In this document: in pieces, positions 63,955 through 64,000 of the stretch
Numbering within the stretch: the first letter of the stretch is position 1
Layout of the letters: every line of letters begins with the position of its first letter
Assembly: GCF_029439465.1 (NCBI RefSeq)
Contig: NZ_JAROAV010000057.1
Location: 40,301-104,300, forward strand
Origin: Luteipulveratus flavus
Lineage (GTDB): Bacteria > Actinomycetota > Actinomycetes > Actinomycetales > Dermatophilaceae
Direction of reading: 5' to 3'
DNA: 64,000 bases
Translations under genes and position numbers: made by a program
Notes under the pieces: generated by a model
Databases searched by the model: none
Seen by the model: only the letters and a program-made list of their open reading frames with translations
What the model was told of the DNA's origin: nothing

Positions 63955-64000
63955 CTACGCGCGGGCGGCGAGGGCGGCGTCGTACAACGCCTTCTTCGAC
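63955..64000 (-). CDS. C-terminal end of a gene cut by the window edge
   Basis: Last 14 codons of a minus-strand frame, ending SKKALYDAALAARA and a TAG at 63955-63957. The Ala-rich helical tail is typical of actinobacterial proteins. It is too short to assign. Confidence 0.4.
   Translation of the reverse strand, partial: SKKALYDAALAARA

Overview
The window is very GC-rich, densely coded DNA with many GTG starts and ATGA/GTGA stop-start overlaps. Its housekeeping order (pth, rplY, prs, glmU, tRNA-Gln; ispE, rsmA, an Rpf, tatD, metG) is typical of Actinomycetota (high-GC Gram-positives), probably a member of Micrococcales or Propionibacteriales. The genus cannot be fixed from the sequence alone. 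No transposase, integrase, CRISPR array or rRNA was seen.

Bases 1-26,564 form an exopolysaccharide or cell-wall glycopolymer locus. It holds about eleven glycosyltransferases, a polyprenyl-phosphate sugar-1-phosphate transferase (chain initiation), an O-antigen-polymerase-like membrane protein, a Wzm/Wzt-type ABC exporter, a low-molecular-weight protein tyrosine phosphatase and a PAP2-like membrane protein. A nucleotide-sugar module (SDR, C-methyltransferase, sugar-1-phosphate cytidylyltransferase, class III aminotransferase, PIG-L deacetylase, divergent RmlC-like epimerase) probably makes a modified, perhaps C-methylated amino, sugar. A degenerate C-methyltransferase fused to a polysaccharide pyruvyl transferase suggests pyruvylation of the product. 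The genes lie in five blocks: 1-3497 (-), 3563-6831 (+), 6842-11923 (-), 12043-23155 (+) and 23067-26564 (-).

Bases 26,974-33,281 are core genes (pth, a phosphotransferase-like gene, rplY, an SDR, prs, glmU, tRNA-Gln). Bases 33,356-43,059 mix regulators and envelope or stress genes: TetR; a trans-aconitate-methyltransferase-like/VOC fusion divergent from a MarR with two clear palindromic operators; an acyltransferase; an ABC-F protein; an MBL hydrolase; YnfA; a PRC-barrel protein with tandem repeats; a GlsB/YeaQ protein; and two small unknown proteins. Bases 43,075-49,062 are core again: ispE, rsmA, a lipoprotein Rpf, tatD and a metG that carries an in-frame, palindrome-bearing insertion of about 50 codons.

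Bases 49,116-57,245 are accessory: a large LuxR-type ATPase regulator, then a DUF4331 protein, a cupin, a CPA2-type antiporter, a frameshifted NiCoT nickel/cobalt permease, a DUF4126 protein and a small membrane protein. Bases 57,394-63,769 are a complete Mrp (Mnh) Na+/H+ antiporter operon with fused A-B subunits. It is followed by two tandem copies of a 66-bp hairpin repeat; a third, related copy lies between tRNA-Gln and glmU. The most unusual items are this repeat family, the metG insertion, the methyltransferase-pyruvyltransferase fusion, the methyltransferase-VOC fusion with its MarR operators, and the NiCoT frameshift.
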